A stretch of 64,000 nt of DNA from Pseudonocardia cypriaca (GTDB taxonomy: Bacteria > Actinomycetota > Actinomycetes > Mycobacteriales > Pseudonocardiaceae). Below the pieces are notes generated by a model. The model saw only the letters and a list, made by a program, of their open reading frames with translations. It was not told the origin of the DNA and made no database searches. Each line of letters opens with the position of its first letter. Within the stretch, counting starts at the first letter, position 1. Positions 24,444-32,513 of this stretch are shown here, piece after piece. A program made the position numbers and the translations under genes. The DNA is taken from assembly GCF_006717045.1 (NCBI RefSeq), contig NZ_VFPH01000003.1, positions 1,302,001 to 1,366,000 of the forward strand, in the 5' to 3' direction.

Positions 24444-25862
24444 GTGTACGACGTGGTCGTGGTGGGCGCCGGTTCGGCGGGCTGCGCCCTCGCGGGCCGG
24501 CTCGCCGAGGATGCGGGGCGACGGGTGCTGCTGCTCGAGGCCGGCCCGGTCGCGGCGGCGCCGGACTGGCTCGACGGAGCCCGGCCGGGGCACCCGCTGA
24601 ACTGGTCCTACGCGGCCGAGCTGCGCCCGGGTCACACCGTCAGCGTGCCGCGCGGGCGCGTCGTCGGTGGGTCGAGCGCGATCAACGGGGCCAACTGGGT
24701 GCGGGCGACGCCCGCCGACGCCGCGGGGTGGGGCGTGCCCGGGTGGGCGTGGGCCGACCTCCTGCCGCACTTCGTCCGCTCCGAACACGACCTCGACCAC
24801 CCGGCTGCGCCCGGTCACGGCGACAGCGGCCCGGTGCCCGTCCGGCGCCCTGCCGGCCCGTTGCTCCACCCCGTGGCCGAGCGGTTCCTCGGGGCTGCGC
24901 AGCGGCTCGGCCACCCGCTGGAACCCGACAAGAACGCAGGCGGCCCACCAGGGGCCGGGCTGGTGCCGAGCAACGCAGGGGACGGGTTGCGCACCAGCGC
25001 AGCCGCTGCCTACCTCGCAGGCCACCCGAACCTGACCGTGCGCGCCGACGCCCCGGCGGCTCGGGTGCTCCTCGACCGCGACCGGGCCCGCGGTGTCGCC
25101 CTGCTCGACGGCACCGTGGTCGAGGCGGGGGAGGTCATGCTCGCCGCGGGCGCCGTCGCCACCCCGCACCTGCTGATGCTGTCCGGGATCGGGCCTGCCG
25201 ACGTGCTGCGCAGCGCCGGCGTGCCGGTCGTGCGCGACCTGCCGGTGGGGCAGGGCTTCACCGACCACCCCGTGGTGTTCGTGCCATTCACCACCGCCGA
25301 CCCGCCCGCCCACCCGCACACCCCGGGCAGCCAGGCCGCGCTCGACTGGGACGCGGGCGCCGACCCGGGAGGCGACGTCGAGGTGCTCGCGTTCGTCCGG
25401 CCCTTCGCGCCCGCCGGTGAGCTGCACCTGATGTGCATGGTGACGAGCCCCGAGAGCCGCGGCACGATCACCCCCACCTCGCCGGACCCGCGCGCCCGGC
25501 CCCGGATCGACTACCGCTACCTGCGCACCGAGCACGACCGCCGGCTCCTGCGCCACGCCATCCGCACGGCCGCCGACCTGCTCCGCGCGGGCGTCGGCAC
25601 GCGCACCGCCCCCGGCGGCGACGTCCTGGGCAGCGACCGCGAGCTCGACGCCTGGATCGGCGCCCACCTCGCCACCGCCGTGCACCTGTCCGGGAGCGCC
25701 GCGATCGGGCCGGTGGTGGACCCGCAGCTGCGGGTCCACGGGATCGAGGGGTTGCGGGTGGCCGACACGTCGGTGCTCCCGATCGCTCCGCGGCGGGGGA
25801 CGGCGGCCACCGCTGTCGCCGTAGGCGAGAAGGCCGCCCAGCTCACGGTCAGCAGCTGGTGA
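24444..25862 (+). CDS. mftG: GMC oxidoreductase, MftG-like
   Basis: 472-residue FAD enzyme. Dinucleotide motif VVVGAGSAGCALAGRL (4-19), GMC signature PRGRVVGGSSAING (about 69-82), second signature GAVATPHLLMLSGIGP. The pattern of the middle region (GWAWADLLPHF, SGPVPVRRP, DVLRSAGVPVV) matches the short GMC subfamily MftG (Rv0697-like), which in mycobacteria passes electrons from reduced mycofactocin toward respiration. Active-site His lies in HLSGSAAIG; the end reads DTSVLPIAPRRGTAATAV. No other mft gene is in the window, so the symbol is a similarity call; a plain alcohol/choline-type GMC dehydrogenase is the alternative. GTG start, CATCCT seven bases upstream. Overlaps the convergent NAT gene by 14 bases. 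Confidence 0.65.
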   Translation: MYDVVVVGAGSAGCALAGRLAEDAGRRVLLLEAGPVAAAPDWLDGARPGHPLNWSYAAELRPGHTVSVPRGRVVGGSSAINGANWVRATPADAAGWGVPGWAWADLLPHFVRSEHDLDHPAAPGHGDSGPVPVRRPAGPLLHPVAERFLGAAQRLGHPLEPDKNAGGPPGAGLVPSNAGDGLRTSAAAAYLAGHPNLTVRADAPAARVLLDRDRARGVALLDGTVVEAGEVMLAAGAVATPHLLMLSGIGPADVLRSAGVPVVRDLPVGQGFTDHPVVFVPFTTADPPAHPHTPGSQAALDWDAGADPGGDVEVLAFVRPFAPAGELHLMCMVTSPESRGTITPTSPDPRARPRIDYRYLRTEHDRRLLRHAIRTAADLLRAGVGTRTAPGGDVLGSDRELDAWIGAHLATAVHLSGSAAIGPVVDPQLRVHGIEGLRVADTSVLPIAPRRGTAATAVAVGEKAAQLTVSSW

Positions 25863-26625
25863 GCACGGGGACCCGCTCGGCCCACGGGCGGTCGAGCACG
25901 ATCCCGAAACGGTCGGCGAGCAGCGCCCACTCCTCGGCGGCCGAGACCTCCCGCTCGGTCCGCACGCCGTTGGCGAGCTCCGCGAAGACCCCGTTCACCA
26001 GGGAGATCCGGCCCGTCGGCGTCGCGAGCGCGGCCACCCGCCTGCCGACGAAGTCCGAGGACGGGTCGTACTGCTGGTAGCGGTTGCGCTCGGCGAAGTC
26101 GGCGAGCTGCCGCGGCTGCGGGGTCCAGGCCCAGCCCCGCTCCCAACTGCCGTCGCCGCGGCGTTCCGTGGTCCACCAGACGTCGCCGTCGCGGTACACC
26201 TGCACGCGGCCGTGCACGCCGGGCCGCCGCGGCACCGGCTGTGGCCACCGCGCGCCGTTGCCGACGTCGACGACCCAGTTGCCGTCGACGGCGTCCACGA
26301 GGAGCCGCAGGTGGTCGACGTCCGGACCGCGGGTGCCGTTGTCGTCCAGTGAGAACGCCGCCACCAGCGTGACCGCGAAGCCCAGCTCCCGCAGCAGCGC
26401 GCCGAACAGCCCGTTCAGCTCGTAGCAGTAGCCGCCGCGGTGCCGCTGGACGATCTTGCGTTCGAGCACGTCCGGCTCGAGGGAGATCGTGACACCGGTG
26501 TGGATGTCGTAGTCCTCGAACGGAACGGACTGCACGTGCGCTCGCTGCAGAGCGGCGAGCGAGGCGCTGGTGGGAGCGGCCGGGCGGGGGGCCCCGATCC
26601 GCGCGAGGTAGGCGGCGACGTCCAT
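25849..26625 (-). CDS. nat: Arylamine N-acetyltransferase
   Basis: 258 residues, slightly short against ~275-280 for the family. The Cys-His-Asp triad is visible: Cys67 in RGGYCYELN, His105 in VDHLRLLV and Asp120 in WVVDVGNG. N-terminal VPFEDYDIHTG fits. NATs transfer acetyl or propionyl groups from CoA to arylamines and hydrazines, and in mycobacteria influence cell-wall lipid and cholesterol metabolism. In rifamycin-type pathways relatives close macrolactams, but no such cluster is here. Confidence 0.9.
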   Translation of the reverse strand: MDVAAYLARIGAPRPAAPTSASLAALQRAHVQSVPFEDYDIHTGVTISLEPDVLERKIVQRHRGGYCYELNGLFGALLRELGFAVTLVAAFSLDDNGTRGPDVDHLRLLVDAVDGNWVVDVGNGARWPQPVPRRPGVHGRVQVYRDGDVWWTTERRGDGSWERGWAWTPQPRQLADFAERNRYQQYDPSSDFVGRRVAALATPTGRISLVNGVFAELANGVRTEREVSAAEEWALLADRFGIVLDRPWAERVPVLTSC

Positions 26626-26659
26626 GCGAGGCAGCTTCCGGCCTCAACCCGGGTTCAGG

Positions 26660-27079
26660 TCAAGCCGGTTTCGCGTCCAGAAAACCCGCGTCGAGGCAGC
26701 GAGCGAGCGGGTCGAACAGCTCCGTGCGACGGGCGCGCAGCTCATGGGGGGTGAGCCAGGCGAGCGCCGTGGCCTTCTCGGGCTCGCGCAGCTCCGGCTC
26801 GCCGTCGAGCCGCTCGCAGGCGATGAACAGCGTCACGTAGTGCCGCCCGATGTCGGGCATCGGGTCGTCGGTGAACCCCAGCCGGACCGTGGGACGAACG
26901 ACGAGCCCGGTCTCCTCGAGGGTCTCGCGCACGGCGGTGCGTTCCGGCGACTCGCCGAACTCCTGGTGCCCGCCCGGCAACCCCCACCTACCAGCGCCGT
27001 GGGCACCCGCCCGGCGCATCACGAGGATCCGCCCGCCCTCGCTGACCACGGCTCCGACCCCGACCTGCACCCGCGTCAC
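26660..27079 (-). CDS. Nudix hydrolase
   Basis: 139 residues. The Nudix box GGHQEFGESPERTAVRETLEE then TGL (residues about 38-61) carries the metal-binding REtLEE core, with Gly replaced conservatively at none of the key positions. Opening VQVGVGAVV and WGLPGG are typical of MutT/NUDT15-like nucleotide pyrophosphatases. Start GTG at 27079; the divergent M3 peptidase starts only 18 bases away, so both promoters must overlap coding sequence. Substrate (oxidised dNTP or other nucleoside diphosphate derivative) unknown. Confidence 0.86.
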   Translation of the reverse strand: MTRVQVGVGAVVSEGGRILVMRRAGAHGAGRWGLPGGHQEFGESPERTAVRETLEETGLVVRPTVRLGFTDDPMPDIGRHYVTLFIACERLDGEPELREPEKATALAWLTPHELRARRTELFDPLARCLDAGFLDAKPA

Positions 27080-27084
27080 GGACC

Positions 27085-27097
27085 TATGCTCGCGCGG
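27085..27097 (+). promoter_or_regulatory. Leaderless promoter -10 box of the M3 peptidase gene
   Basis: TATGCT (27085-27090), seven bases, then GTG at 27098. Confidence 0.5.
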
Positions 27098-29116
27098 GTG
27101 ACCGGCAACCCGTTCCTCGCCCCCAGCCCGCTGCCGTTCGGGTTCCCCGACTTCGACGCGATCCGCGAGGAGCACTTCATCCCCGCGTTCACAGCGGGCA
27201 TGGCCGAGCAACGAGCGGAGGTCGACGCGATCACCGCCGACCCGGGCCCGGCTACGTTCGAGAACACGATCGTCGCCCTCGAACGGTCCGGCGCCACCCT
27301 GCGACGCGTGTCGACCGTGTTCTTCACGCTGGTGGGTTCGTGCAGCACGCCTGGGCTCCGCGAGATCGAGGCCGACGTGGCCCCACGGCTCGCCGCGCAC
27401 GCCGACGCGATCACGCTCGACCCGGTGCTCTTCACCCGCGTCGAGGCGCTGTTCGCAGCCCGGCACGACCTCGGCCTCGACGCCGAGTCGCTTCGTCTGC
27501 TGGAGCGGCGGTACCGCGACGCCGTGCGGGCCGGCGCCCGGCTCGCGCCCGCCGAGCAGGAGCGGCTCAAGGAGCTGAACGCCGGGCTCTCCGCGCTGTC
27601 GACGGAGTTCGGCAGGCGCCTGCTGGCCGGGGCGAACGCCGCGGCCGTCCTCGTCGAGGACGTGGCGCAGCTCGACGGGCTGCCCCCGAGCGCCGTCTCC
27701 GCCGCTGCGCGTGCCGCCGCCGATCGCGGTCACCCCGGCCGGTACCTGCTGACGCTCGTGCTGCCGACCGAGCAGCCCGCGCTCGCATCCCTCACCGACC
27801 GGGCGCTGCGGGAGCGGCTGCACCGGGCGTCGATCGAGCGGGGACTCGGTGGGGAGCACGACACGCGGGACATCGTGCTGCGGACGATGGCGCTGCGCGC
27901 CGAGCGGGCGCGCCTGCTCGGCCACCCCCACCACGCGTCCTGGATCGCCGAGGACGCCACGGCCGGCACCGTCGAGGCGATCGACGCGATGCTCGGCAAG
28001 CTGGCGCCGGTCGCCGTCGCGAACGCGCGAGCGGAGGCCGCGGAGCTGTCCGAGGCCGCCGGCTTCCTGATCGAGGCCTGGGACCGCGCCTTCTACGCCG
28101 AACGCGTGCGCCGGGAGCGCTTCGACATCGACGCCGACGCACTGCGCCCGTACTTCGAGCTGGAGCGCGTGCTCCACGACGGCGTCTTCCACGCCGCAGG
28201 CCGGCTGTACGGGTTGCGCTTCGCCGAGCGCCACGACCTGCCCCGCTACCACCCCGACGTCCGGGTCTTCGACGTGTTCGACCCCAGCGGGCAGCTGGGC
28301 CTGTTCGTCGCCGACTTCTACGCCCGCGACTCCAAGCGCGGCGGCGCGTGGATGAACTCGTTCGTGCCCCAGTCGCACCTGCTGGGCACGAAGCCCGTGG
28401 TGCTCAACACGCTGAACATCGCCAAGCCCGCCGACGGCGAGCCCACCCTCCTCACCGTCGACAACGTCCGCACCCTGTTCCACGAGTTCGGCCACGCCCT
28501 GCACGGCCTCTTCTCCGACGTGCGGTACCCCACCTTCTCCGGCACGTCCGTGCCGCGCGACTTCGTGGAGTTCCCGTCGCAGGTCAACGAGATGTGGCTG
28601 GAGGACCCGGAGATCCTCGCGAGCTACGCGCGCCACCACGGGACCGGCGAGCCGATGCCGGCGGAGCTGGTCGAGCGGCTCGCGGCGGCGCGGCGCTTCG
28701 GCGAAGGCTTCGCCACCACGGAGTACCTCGCCGCGGCGCTGCTGGACCAGGCGTGGCACCGGCTGGGCCCCGACGACGCGGTCACCGACGTGGAGCGGTT
28801 CGAGGCGGACGCGCTCGCGGCGGCGGGCGTCGTCGAGCCGACGGCACCGCCGCGCTACCGCACCACGTACTTCAACCACATGATGAGCGGCTACAGCGCG
28901 GCGTACTACTCCTACATCTGGAGCGAGGTGCTCGACGCCGACACCGTCGAGTGGTTCGCCGAGAACGGTGGCCTGCGCCGGGAGAACGGCGACGCGTTCC
29001 GCCGCGAGCTGCTCTCCCGCGGCGGCGCGGTGGACCCGATGGAGGCCTACCGCGCCTTCCGCGGCCGCGACCCGGAGCTCGCCCCGCTCCTGACGCGTCG
29101 GGGCCTGACGGGCTGA
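27098..29116 (+). CDS. M3 family oligopeptidase (peptidyl-dipeptidase Dcp-like)
   Basis: 672 residues, the normal length for Dcp/oligopeptidase A. Zinc motif HEFGH at 462-466 in LFHEFGHALHGLFS; the conserved Glu follows in FVEFPSQVNEMWL, and the C-terminal YYSYIWSEVLDADT is the family's substrate-cleft segment. Soluble cytoplasmic peptidase that trims short peptides. The start GTG at 27098 gives VTGNPFLAPSPLPFGFPDF, the expected N-terminus; an ATG at 27086 overlaps the -10 box. Convergent with the MarR gene. Confidence 0.9.
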   Translation: MTGNPFLAPSPLPFGFPDFDAIREEHFIPAFTAGMAEQRAEVDAITADPGPATFENTIVALERSGATLRRVSTVFFTLVGSCSTPGLREIEADVAPRLAAHADAITLDPVLFTRVEALFAARHDLGLDAESLRLLERRYRDAVRAGARLAPAEQERLKELNAGLSALSTEFGRRLLAGANAAAVLVEDVAQLDGLPPSAVSAAARAAADRGHPGRYLLTLVLPTEQPALASLTDRALRERLHRASIERGLGGEHDTRDIVLRTMALRAERARLLGHPHHASWIAEDATAGTVEAIDAMLGKLAPVAVANARAEAAELSEAAGFLIEAWDRAFYAERVRRERFDIDADALRPYFELERVLHDGVFHAAGRLYGLRFAERHDLPRYHPDVRVFDVFDPSGQLGLFVADFYARDSKRGGAWMNSFVPQSHLLGTKPVVLNTLNIAKPADGEPTLLTVDNVRTLFHEFGHALHGLFSDVRYPTFSGTSVPRDFVEFPSQVNEMWLEDPEILASYARHHGTGEPMPAELVERLAAARRFGEGFATTEYLAAALLDQAWHRLGPDDAVTDVERFEADALAAAGVVEPTAPPRYRTTYFNHMMSGYSAAYYSYIWSEVLDADTVEWFAENGGLRRENGDAFRRELLSRGGAVDPMEAYRAFRGRDPELAPLLTRRGLTG

Positions 29117-29144
29117 CAGCTGTTGCGGCCTCGCCGCACCGGGA

Positions 29145-29618
29145 TCACGGGCCGAACCAGCTCGCCGCGTCCAGCCGGACGGCCGTGGCCGGCACGACCG
29201 CCCTCAGGTTCGCCTCCACGGCGCGCACCCCGTCGACGCCCAGCTGCTCGACCCATTCGGCGCGCAGCTGCTCGAACACGGCGGCCGAGCGGGCCAGGAC
29301 GTCGTAGCCGCGCGGGGTGAGCCGCACCAGCTTGCGCCGGGCGTCGGCGGCGTCCGCGCTGCGCTCGGCGTAGCCCAGCTCGACGAGCCGGTCGACGGTC
29401 TTGCCGGCCGCCTGCTTGGACACGCCCAGGCGCCTGCCCAGCTCGCTGGCCGTCGCGCCGTCCCGGCCGATCGCCTGCATGGCGAAGCCGTACGCCGGCC
29501 GCACGTCGGGGTGGCCCTGCTGCGCGAGCTCGGCGTGCAGGCGGTCGACCAGCGTCCGGAAACCGCCGAAGAGCAGCAGCGGGAGCATCCAGCCCGGCTC
29601 GTCCCCGTGATCACCCAT
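29145..29618 (-). CDS. MarR family transcriptional regulator
   Basis: 157 residues from the ATG at 29618 (a TTG five codons earlier is possible). DNA-binding helix-turn-helix ATASELGRRLGVSKQAAGKTV then wing GYAERSADAADARRKLVRLT. An inverted-repeat operator lies just upstream, between this gene and the divergent AhpD-like gene, so it likely represses both. Many MarR/AhpD-like pairs respond to oxidants or quinones. Confidence 0.86.
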   Translation of the reverse strand: MGDHGDEPGWMLPLLLFGGFRTLVDRLHAELAQQGHPDVRPAYGFAMQAIGRDGATASELGRRLGVSKQAAGKTVDRLVELGYAERSADAADARRKLVRLTPRGYDVLARSAAVFEQLRAEWVEQLGVDGVRAVEANLRAVVPATAVRLDAASWFGP

Positions 29619-29627
29619 GGACAGATT

Positions 29628-29665
29628 CGACAACCTGGTTTACGGTTTGGTCAACCACGTTGTCG
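29628..29665. promoter_or_regulatory. Inverted-repeat operator between MarR and AhpD-like genes
   Basis: CGACAACCTGGTT (29628-29640) and AACCACGTTGTCG (29653-29665) are inverted copies with one mismatched pair and a 12-base spacer. The position, between two divergent starts, is what a MarR dimer pair would occupy. Confidence 0.65.
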
Positions 29666-29681
29666 AGTCTAGGAGATGCCG

Positions 29682-30245
29682 ATGTCCCAGATGTTCCCCG
29701 CCCACACCATCGAGACCGCGCCGCAGGCCGCCCGCCGCACGATGGGCGCCGTCGAGAAGCAGTTCGGGTTCGTGCCGGGCGCAGTGGCCCGGCTCGCCGA
29801 GTCACCCGAGCTGCTCGACGGGTTCCTGCGCCTCAGCAAGACGTTCGAGGCGTCGACCCTCGATCCGGTGGCGCGGGAAGTCCTGATCATGACGATCGCC
29901 GTCCGCAACGGCTGCCACCTCTGCGTCGCCATGCACACCGGCAAGCTGCGAGGGCTGGATGCCGACGAAGCGCTGGTCGCAGCGTTGCAGGCGGGGGAGC
30001 CGCTCACCGACCCCCGGCTCGAGGCGCTGCGAGCGTTCGTCCTCGAGGTGCTCGCCACCACGGGCGACGTGCCCGACGACTCCGTGCAGTCCTTCCTCGG
30101 CCACGGCTACACGCTCCGCAATGCGCTGGAAGTGGTGCTCGGGATCGGTGCCTACACGATGTCGACGTTCGCGAACCGGCTCACGAGCGCGCCGCTCGAC
30201 GAGCCGTTCGCCCGGCACCTCGAACCCGTCAGCGGGGGGAGGTGA
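29682..30245 (+). CDS. Carboxymuconolactone decarboxylase/AhpD-like family protein
   Basis: 187 residues, all-helical. The thiol-active motif CHLCVAMH (Cys78, Cys81, His85) is that of AhpD-type alkylhydroperoxidases, which pass electrons to peroxiredoxin, rather than of true carboxymuconolactone decarboxylases. ATG at 29682 is chosen because AGGAG ends six bases before it; an ATG at 29676 would abut that site. Divergent MarR gene shares the operator. Its 3' end overlaps the convergent BenE gene by 17 bases. Confidence 0.85.
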   Translation: MSQMFPAHTIETAPQAARRTMGAVEKQFGFVPGAVARLAESPELLDGFLRLSKTFEASTLDPVAREVLIMTIAVRNGCHLCVAMHTGKLRGLDADEALVAALQAGEPLTDPRLEALRAFVLEVLATTGDVPDDSVQSFLGHGYTLRNALEVVLGIGAYTMSTFANRLTSAPLDEPFARHLEPVSGGR

Positions 30246-31398
30246 CCGGCTCGGCGGGCGTGCGTCGCCGGTGCAGGAGGCTCACTCCCGTCCCGGCGAG
30301 CAGGCCCCAGAACGCGGCTCCGATGCCGAGGAACCCGACGCCGGCCGCCGTCACCACGAACGTGATGGCGGCGGCCTCGCGCCGGTCCGGCTCGGACACC
30401 GCCGACGACAGGGCCCCGGCCAGCGCGCCGAGGAGTGCGAGCCCGGCCACCGCCTCGATCAGTACCGGCGGTGACAGCACGAGCAGGGCCGCGGCGAGTC
30501 CCGCGCCGAGCCCGAGGACCGCGAGGGCCACCCCCGCCGTGACGGACGCGAGCCAGCGCCGCCGCGGGTCCGGGTGGGCGTCCGGGCCGGCCGCCAGCGC
30601 GGCGCTGATCGCCGCGAGGTTCACCGCGTGTCCGCCGAACGGGGCGGAGACGATCGTCGCCAGGCCGGTGGTGGCGAGGATCGGGCGCATCGGCGCGGCG
30701 TAGCCGTACTGGGCGAGCACGGCGGCGCCGGGCACGTTCTGCGACGCCATCGTGACGAGGAACAGCGGGATCCCGATGCCCACGACCGTCGCGAGGTCGA
30801 ACGTCGGAGTGGTCCACACGAGGGCGGGCGCGAGCGTCACGCCACCGAGCCCCGGGCCCGTGAGCCCGATCGTGACGGCTGCCACCACGAGCGCGGCCGG
30901 TACCGCCCACGTCCGGGCGAACCGGCTGATGAGCGCCCAGACCGCGATCACCGGCGCGGCGAGCAACGGAACCTCCGCGAGGGCCCGCACCGGCGCGAGG
31001 CAGAGCTCCACGAGCACCCCGGCCAGCATCGCGCTCGCGATCGGCACCGGGATCAGCGCGATCAGCCGTCCGACCGCCGGCACCAGCCCGGCCACCACGA
31101 CGAGCACCCCGCACAGCAGGAACGCGCCGATGGCGGCGGCGAAGCCGCCGGCCGGGGGACCGGTCGAGATCAGGAGCGCGGCGCCGGGCGTGGACCACGC
31201 GATGCTGATGGGGATCCGGTCGCGCAGCCCCAGCCCGAGCGCGACCAGGCCGGAGGCCAGGCACAGCACGAGCAGGCCGGACGCCGCCTGCCGCTCGTCG
31301 GCCCCTGCCGCTCGCAGCCCGGTGAGCACCACGGCGAACGCGCTGGAGAAGCCGACCAGCGCCGTCACGACACCGGCGAGCACGGGTTGCAGCCGCAC
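30229..31398 (-). CDS. benE: BenE family benzoate/H+ symporter-like transporter
   Basis: 389 residues with about eleven to twelve membrane helices. The family pattern SIAWSTPGAALL and SAPFGGHAVNLAAISAAL are clearly BenE; the start GTG at 31398 follows GGGAGGGAAC. BenE proteins import benzoate or related aromatic acids with protons. The divergent XRE-cupin regulator and its palindrome at 31416-31433 probably control it. No benzoate dioxygenase or catechol gene is within the window, so the true substrate may differ. Confidence 0.86.
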   Translation of the reverse strand: MRLQPVLAGVVTALVGFSSAFAVVLTGLRAAGADERQAASGLLVLCLASGLVALGLGLRDRIPISIAWSTPGAALLISTGPPAGGFAAAIGAFLLCGVLVVVAGLVPAVGRLIALIPVPIASAMLAGVLVELCLAPVRALAEVPLLAAPVIAVWALISRFARTWAVPAALVVAAVTIGLTGPGLGGVTLAPALVWTTPTFDLATVVGIGIPLFLVTMASQNVPGAAVLAQYGYAAPMRPILATTGLATIVSAPFGGHAVNLAAISAALAAGPDAHPDPRRRWLASVTAGVALAVLGLGAGLAAALLVLSPPVLIEAVAGLALLGALAGALSSAVSEPDRREAAAITFVVTAAGVGFLGIGAAFWGLLAGTGVSLLHRRRTPAEPVTSPR

Positions 31399-31415
31399 CT
31401 GTTCCCTCCCATGGT

Positions 31416-31433
31416 CGTTCCGTTTACGGAACG
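31416..31433. promoter_or_regulatory. Perfect palindromic operator between benE and XRE-cupin regulator
   Basis: CGTTCCGT TT ACGGAACG: two eight-base arms around TT. It lies 17 bases from each start codon region and is the natural site for the XRE-cupin protein. Confidence 0.65.
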
Positions 31434-31450
31434 ATGGGACGATAGCCCAT

Positions 31451-32014
31451 GTGGATGCCGCGAGCGAGGGCGTTGCCGGGCCTGCCCTCGCCGAGGGCGC
31501 GGCCGACGTGGGCGGCCGGGTGCGGGAGCTGCGCGAACGCCGCGGCATGTCGCTGTCCGAGCTGGCACGCCGGGCCGCTGTGGGCAAGGCGACGCTGTCC
31601 GGGCTCGAGGCCGGCACCCGCAACCCCACCCTCGACACCCTGCAGGCCGTGGCCGCCGCCCTGGAACTGCCGCTGACCGCCCTCCTCAGCCCACCACCCG
31701 CCACCCTCAGCGGCGCCGCCGTGCAGATCCAGCTGCTGCGCGTCTTCGACGACGGCCCGGTGACGTACGAGCTCTACCGCATGCGCGTCCCGACCGGCCT
31801 CGCGCAGCGCTCATCCGCCCACCAGGTGGGCGTCACCGAGCACGTCACGGTGTTCTCCGGGGTGCTCGAGACCGGCCCGGTGGACGACCCGCTGCGCGCC
31901 GGCCCCGGCGAGTACGTCGAGTGGGCGGCCGACGTGCCGCACACCTACGCCGCTCCCGGGCCGGACGACGTGCTGGCGAGCCTGCTGATCCGCTACCCCC
32001 GCGTCGCTCGCTGA
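31451..32014 (+). CDS. XRE family regulator with C-terminal cupin domain
   Basis: 187 residues. HTH_3 domain MSLSELARRAAVGKATLSGL at about 33-52 followed by GTRNPTLDTLQAVA, then a cupin beta-barrel from about 110 with EHVTVFSGVLETG and the metal-type positions partly lost. Such regulators sense small molecules through the cupin and usually control one adjacent transporter or catabolic gene, here benE. GTG start at 31451. One point of doubt is the first ~20 Ala/Gly-rich residues, which may be untranslated if a later start is used. Confidence 0.84.
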   Translation: MDAASEGVAGPALAEGAADVGGRVRELRERRGMSLSELARRAAVGKATLSGLEAGTRNPTLDTLQAVAAALELPLTALLSPPPATLSGAAVQIQLLRVFDDGPVTYELYRMRVPTGLAQRSSAHQVGVTEHVTVFSGVLETGPVDDPLRAGPGEYVEWAADVPHTYAAPGPDDVLASLLIRYPRVAR

Positions 32015-32115
32015 GTACCGCGGGGGAATTGCCGAGGCCTCGCCGTGGCCGGGCTCTAGGCTGTGCGGTGATCCTCTGAGCCCTGTCCGCCCTCCAACCA
32101 CCTCGGAGGTTCTCC

Positions 32116-32325
32116 GTGTCCCAGCCAGTCCCGCCCGACGCCGAGCAGCCGAAGCCGGCCGCCGAGCCGGACCCGGCCACCGAGCCGGACGAAGAGTCCG
32201 CTCCGCTCAACCGGGCCGAGCGCCGCGCGAAGGCGAAGAAGGGCGATCCGACGCACGTCGGACCGCGCGAGGACCTGGCCCGCCAGCTCCGCGGCGGCCG
32301 CCCGCACACCAAGCGCCCCCGCTGA
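32116..32325 (+). CDS. Small charged hypothetical protein
   Basis: 69 residues, GTG start with GGAGG seven bases upstream. Pro/Glu-rich first half, then a basic stretch LNRAERRAKAKKGDPTHVG and a basic C-terminus (GRPHTKRPR). No hydrophobic core, so probably intrinsically disordered. This type of short protein recurs in actinobacteria; function unknown, nucleic-acid or ribosome contact would suit its charge pattern. Confidence 0.68.
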   Translation: MSQPVPPDAEQPKPAAEPDPATEPDEESAPLNRAERRAKAKKGDPTHVGPREDLARQLRGGRPHTKRPR

Positions 32326-32340
32326 TACCGCGACTCGCTC

Positions 32341-32403
32341 GCACTCAGACCGCGACTCGCGGGGCTGGGGGTCTCCTGCTCCCGCGAGTCGCGGTCTGAG
32401 TGC
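32341..32403. repeat. Long perfect stem-loop (23-bp arms)
   Basis: GCACTCAGACCGCGACTCGC plus GGG (32341-32363) is exactly complementary to 32381-32403, with a 17-base loop. It begins 15 bases after the stop of the small protein gene, so it may terminate it, but the arms carry the same GCGAGTCGCG core as the tandem copies that follow, so it is more likely a member of an interspersed repeat family. Confidence 0.8.
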
Positions 32404-32459
32404 ACGCGAGTCGCGCCCTCGGTGCACGCGAGTCGCGCTCCTGGTGCAGCCGAGTCGCG
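32400..32459 (+). repeat. Three tandem copies of a 22-base repeat
   Basis: GTGCACGCGAGTCGCG occurs at 32400-32415 and 32422-32437 and, with two changes (GTGCAGCCGAGTCGCG), at 32444-32459; unique six-base spacers give a period of 22. It sits directly upstream of the LLM flavoenzyme gene. Confidence 0.8.
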
Positions 32460-32513
32460 GTCGTCGCGCCGCCTTCCGGAATGGCCGGCGGGGGCGGGGT
32501 GTTGGGCGAGGCG

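Noticed and set aside
26660..28879. A 739-codon minus-strand frame continuing from the Nudix gene through the M3 peptidase.
   Set aside because: Only its last 139 codons encode a recognisable protein (Nudix); the rest is antisense to HEFGH-containing peptidase sequence.
32400..32459. Tandem repeats that could be taken for a CRISPR array.
   Set aside because: Repeat unit 16 bases with six-base spacers, only three copies and no cas gene; far too short for CRISPR.
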